A DNA stretch of 64,000 bases from Palsa-504 sp963756575. GTDB lineage: Bacteria; Actinomycetota; Actinomycetes; Streptosporangiales; Streptosporangiaceae. Below, piece after piece: positions 61,542-64,000 of this stretch (its first letter is position 1; each line of letters opens with the position of its first letter). Where the stretch lies: the NCBI GenBank assembly GCA_963756575.1, contig CAVWOM010000012.1, positions 1 through 64,000 of the forward strand, in the 5' to 3' direction. Below the pieces are notes generated by a model. That model saw nothing but the letters and a program-made list of their open reading frames with translations, ran no database searches and was not told where the DNA came from. The translations under genes and the position numbers were made by a program.

Positions 61542-61740
61542 CAGCAGAATCATCTAGCCCGGCCGCTTTCCTCGCGGCCCGTCGTCATATCCGGCCTTGA
61601 ATATATTTCTCCGGCGGACTTCGCATTCGCCCTCAGCCCTTAGTCTTGACGTGTCTCGGGCATTCGGGACAGGGGAGGGACTTCAGGCTGCATGCGCTTC
61701 CCTGCTGCTGGCGTTAAATGACAGATTTGGGGAGAAACGC

Positions 61741-62181
61741 ATGCGCAGATTCATTCTTGCCGGCTTGGCCGTGCTCGGGCTCGTCCTGGCCATCCAGCTG
61801 CCCGCCCAGGCTTCGGCCCGGATGCAGTTCGGGGAGATCTGGTACAACTCGCCGGGCAGCGACCGGGGCGGCGCCGCGAGCCTGGACCACGAGTGGGTCC
61901 AGCTGCACAACACCTCGGGTGCCCGCATCACCATGACTGGCTGGACGCTGCGCGACGCGGCGAACCACGTCTTCACCTTCGGCACCTTCACCATCAAGCC
62001 GCACGCCTACGTGAAGATCCACACCGGTCCCGGCCGCAACACCCAGTCCGACCTGTACTGGAACAAGCACTGGTACATCTGGAACAACACCGGCGACACG
62101 GCCATCCTCCGGGACGCCCACGGTCACCAGCTCGACCGGTGCACCTGGACCGGCACCAGCCAGGGCTTCCTCTTCTGCTGA
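61741..62181 (+). CDS. Secreted lamin-tail-domain (LTD) protein
   Basis: The 146-residue precursor has a Sec signal peptide (RRFILAGLAVLGLVLAIQLP, cleavage near QASA). One LTD domain fills the mature part: MQFGEIWYNSPGSD, DHEWVQLHNTSGARITMTGW, TLRDAANHVFTFGTFTIKPH, WNNTGDTAILRDAHGHQLDR, CTWTG. LTD domains in bacteria are often attached to extracellular nucleases or occur alone; the function here is unknown. GGGGAG stands before the ATG. Confidence 0.85.
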   Translation: MRRFILAGLAVLGLVLAIQLPAQASARMQFGEIWYNSPGSDRGGAASLDHEWVQLHNTSGARITMTGWTLRDAANHVFTFGTFTIKPHAYVKIHTGPGRNTQSDLYWNKHWYIWNNTGDTAILRDAHGHQLDRCTWTGTSQGFLFC

Positions 62182-62529
62182 CCGCACCTTCCCCGCCCAG
62201 GGAAAGGTGGCGTTCCTCGGGTCCGGGGGCGGCTGCGCGCTCCCCGGGCCTGCGGTTGCTGCTCCGAGTCCCGGGCCCGCAGGTGACCTCCCGGTCCCCG
62301 GTACTCGCGGCAACACGCCCGTGCCTGCCTCCGCGCAAGCCATTTCCTCCGCGCTATTTCATGGCGCAGGGCATCAGTGGGAGGCGGGTCTGGGGCTTCC
62401 TGCCGGTAACACGCCGGATGCTGCTATCTGTCAGCGTGGATAATAATCCTCGGGAAACCGAAGGGTCCTGACCGGGAAAGCGCGAGCTGTTCTCGCCATC
62501 TGATCATCGAGGCGGTGATCAGCCTCTTT
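62182..62529. other. Gene-free stretch before a long hairpin
   Basis: No supported gene. The sequence is GC-rich at first, then has a short AT-rich part near 62440-62460. Confidence 0.3.
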
Positions 62530-62585
62530 GGATCATTGAGTGTCATGGTCCCCCTGATAGGGGGTGCTGTGACACTCAATGATCC
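62530..62585. repeat. Large two-tier perfect hairpin
   Basis: The 16-base arms GGATCATTGAGTGTCA (62530-62545) and TGACACTCAATGATCC (62570-62585) are perfectly complementary. Within the 24-base loop a second stem CCCCC / GGGGG encloses TGATA. It lies between the convergent LTD and membrane-protein genes. There is no T-run; it may be a bidirectional terminator, a small REP-like element or a protein-binding site. Confidence 0.7.
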
Positions 62586-62626
62586 GCTTTTGTGAGAGTT
62601 GCGAGGTTTCCGCCGAGAGGCTGGCG

Positions 62627-63316
62627 TCAGCGGATCAGGGCCGGGCGCAGAGCGCGGGCGGTTACGGCGACCCGGGTCGCGCTGGCCGTCATGGCGAGCA
62701 CCGTGACCCAGCCCAGCGGGGCCAGGACGAAGATCGCGGCGACGATCAGCGCCAGGTCGAGCGTCGCGAAGCCGAAGCATCCCGCTACCCCGGTCGCAGT
62801 GGCCAGCCGGTACTGCCGTCCCAGCGCCGCCACGGCCAGCAGCCCGATGAGCCCGGCCAGGACCACGCCCGCTACCGCCCAGGCCGGCGCCGACGCCATC
62901 CATCCCGCCCAGGACCGGCCAGGCCGGCCGGTGAACAGGGCCGCCACCCAGCAGGCGCCGACTACGGGGCCGATCCGCAGCAACCTGCGGGCGGCACGCC
63001 GGGCCGGGTTCACCTGGGCGAAGTCGGCCACAATCGTCTCCGACGGTCCGAACTCGCCTACCGCCGACGCGGCGGCCTCCTCCGCGCCCTGGCCGCTGGA
63101 CACGTAGAACCGGTAGGTCTCGGTCAGCCCGTCGGCCAGTTCCTCGGTAACCGAGGCCGGCAGCCGGGCCGCCAGGGCGGCCAGGTAGCCGCGGATCAGC
63201 CAGGGCACGGTCTCTGGGCCGGCCGCGCCGACCGGGCGTGGCTCTGGGCCCGCCGCGCCGACCGGGCGTGGCTCGGGCTGGGGCGCGCCGGTCAGGCGGG
63301 GGTCGGGCTCGGGCAT
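62627..63316 (-). CDS. Permease-prefix (HAAS-type) membrane protein next to PadR
   Basis: The 229-residue protein has a Pro/Glu-rich N-terminus containing a duplicated GPEPRPVGAA unit. A helical soluble domain follows (VPWLIRGYLAALAARLPASV, EELADGLTETYRFYVSSGQG, EEAAASAVGEFGPSETIVAD). Then come about four transmembrane helices (VVGACWVAALFTG, AWAVAGVVLAGLIGLLAVAA, ATLDLALIVAAIFVLAPLGW). The soluble part resembles the HAAS/DUF1700 domain often encoded directly after PadR regulators. Overlaps padR by 25 bp. Confidence 0.7.
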   Translation of the reverse strand: MPEPDPRLTGAPQPEPRPVGAAGPEPRPVGAAGPETVPWLIRGYLAALAARLPASVTEELADGLTETYRFYVSSGQGAEEAAASAVGEFGPSETIVADFAQVNPARRAARRLLRIGPVVGACWVAALFTGRPGRSWAGWMASAPAWAVAGVVLAGLIGLLAVAALGRQYRLATATGVAGCFGFATLDLALIVAAIFVLAPLGWVTVLAMTASATRVAVTARALRPALIR

Positions 63317-63636
63317 GGTGTCCCCTCGAGCGCGGCGCTCACCGTGGCCGAGAAGTCCCGCCAGTCGGCCCGGCGGCCGGACAGCGCCCGGACCCCGGCC
63401 GGGGTCAGCCGGTACTCGCGCCGCCGCCGCCCGCCCACGACCGACCAGGATCCGGTGATCAGGCCGCCCTGCTCCAGCCGCCGCAGCGCGGGGTAGATCG
63501 TCCCGGTGGGCAGGTCGAGCCGCCCGCCGGTGCTCTGCCGCAGGGTCTCGATCACCGCGTATCCGTGCCGCGGGCCGCCCTCGAGCGCCGCCAGCAGCAT
63601 CGCGTCCAGGTGCCCCTTCAGCTCCTCGGCCCTCAT
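63292..63636 (-). CDS. PadR-family transcriptional regulator
   Basis: The 114-residue PadR winged helix starts MRAEELKGHLDAMLLAALEG, then GPRHGYAVIETLRQSTGGRL, PTGTIYPALRRLEQGGLITG, SWSVVGGRRRREYRLTPAG. ATG 63636 is chosen over GTG 63648 because of the family start (MRAEELKGHLD). It overlaps the membrane-protein gene downstream. A 19-bp repeat at its start and a second copy 61 bp further suggest autoregulation and control of the divergent gene. Confidence 0.9.
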   Translation of the reverse strand: MRAEELKGHLDAMLLAALEGGPRHGYAVIETLRQSTGGRLDLPTGTIYPALRRLEQGGLITGSWSVVGGRRRREYRLTPAGVRALSGRRADWRDFSATVSAALEGTPCPSPTPA

Positions 63637-63714
63637 AGGTAGCAACACTACATTATGGCTTCCGAGCAGGCAATCTGTCGGCTAAGATGAACCTTATAGG
63701 TAGTAAGGCTACAT
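63635..63714. promoter_or_regulatory. Two PadR-type operators
   Basis: The 19-mer ATAGGTAGYAASRCTACAT occurs at 63635-63653 and 63696-63714 as near-palindromes (ATAGGTAG ... CTACAT). One overlaps the padR start, the other lies just before the divergent methyltransferase-like gene at 63727. ATGTA-type half-sites are typical of PadR binding. Confidence 0.65.
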
Positions 63715-63726
63715 ATTGGAGAAGGC

Positions 63727-64000
63727 ATGCTCAGCCTGCTGATCCGCAACATCGTGTTCACCGTCGTGGTGCCGGGCCTCGGCGGCGTCTGGGTCCCGGT
63801 GTGGCTGCTGACCCGCGACGGCGGCACCGCTACCCCCGTCGCCTGGGAAGCGGTCCCGGTCATCGCGGCCGGGGCGGTCCTGTACCTGTGGTGCGCCTGG
63901 AACTTCGCCGCGGTCGGGCGCGGCACCCCGGGCCCGTGGGACGCGCCGCGTCGCGTGGTCGCCCACGGCCCTTACCGCTGGGTGCGCAACCCCATCTACC
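63727..64000 (+). CDS. Isoprenylcysteine carboxyl methyltransferase-like membrane protein (partial)
   Basis: The first 91 residues before the window edge read MLSLLIRNIVFTVVVPGLGG, VWVPVWLLTRDG, AWEAVPVIAAGAVLYLWCAW, then PWDAPRRVVAHGPYRWVRNP IY. The GPYxxxRNPxY motif is the SAM-binding hallmark of the ICMT/PEMT-like family. The enzyme methylates a lipid or small hydrophobic acceptor in the membrane; the substrate is unknown. It is divergent from padR with an operator copy in its promoter. The 3' end lies outside the window. Confidence 0.8.
   Translation, partial: MLSLLIRNIVFTVVVPGLGGVWVPVWLLTRDGGTATPVAWEAVPVIAAGAVLYLWCAWNFAAVGRGTPGPWDAPRRVVAHGPYRWVRNPIY

Noticed and set aside
62530..62585. 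Classical Rho-independent terminator
   Set aside because: The stem is ideal but no T-run follows on either strand; kept only as a hairpin repeat.
1..64000. CRISPR array, rRNA genes or riboswitches
   Set aside because: No regularly spaced direct repeats with spacers, no rRNA-like segments and no recognisable riboswitch core were seen on reading both strands.

Overview
The window is high-GC DNA from an actinobacterium, probably a soil or uncultured streptomycete/streptosporangial relative. Evidence: GTG starts, dense overlapping ORFs, a WhiB protein, two HATPase / XRE-DUF5753 / DUF397 sets, a mycothiol-type DinB enzyme, ECF sigma factors with zinc-finger anti-sigma partners, and many TetR, MarR, PadR and WYL regulators. 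The genus cannot be fixed from the sequence.

Layout. (1) 1-10.25 kb is chromosome: an AbiEi-like protein, an ECF sigma factor with a membrane beta-propeller partner, RicT, a secreted peptidase-like lipoprotein, a secreted beta-propeller protein, a second sigma/anti-sigma pair and two paralogous polytopic membrane proteins. (2) A tRNA-Thr(CGT) gene at 10273-10346 is the integration site of a composite mobile island that runs to about 38.6 kb. The island holds a tyrosine integrase, an inverted-repeat cassette with a serine hydrolase, regulators (XRE, GntR, HATPase, XRE-DUF5753, DUF397, a WhiB-HTH protein, an excisionase-like HTH), a MobF relaxase-helicase, an IS3-family element, HicAB, a membrane-anchored pentapeptide-repeat protein and a type III restriction-modification system. 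A full repeat of the tRNA 3' end follows at 32446-32489. A second segment carries IS630- and IS982-like elements, an epimerase/MarR pair, a monooxygenase, VapBC and a truncated DUF4143 ATPase, ending at another tRNA repeat (38540-38602). (3) 38.6-64 kb is chromosomal accessory metabolism: two kinase-fold phosphotransferases, an arginase-fold protein, another HATPase/XRE/DUF397 set, a CadD-like transporter, an alpha/beta-fold + double DUF427 + 2OG-Fe(II) oxygenase operon, a flavin monooxygenase, a TetR-controlled MFS exporter, a TetR-controlled aldo/keto reductase, a PadR operon and the start of an isoprenylcysteine methyltransferase-like gene.

How it fits together. The island looks like an integrative mobilizable element (integrase plus relaxase, no FtsK-like translocator or coupling protein seen) that has grown by repeated events at one tRNA. 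Full or partial att cores lie at 10289, 25772, 32446, 38540 and 39422. Three related arm-like blocks (25.66, 27.61 and 32.33 kb) separate the cargo modules. The cargo is mainly defence and addiction genes: HicAB, pentapeptide-repeat protein, type III RM, VapBC.

Caution. Many genes, above all between 13 and 30 kb, have good protein similarity that jumps frame at single-base indels without in-frame stops by substitution. This may be read or assembly error, or recent decay. Such genes are given with their restored extents and marked. All family assignments are from reading the sequence; no database search was run.
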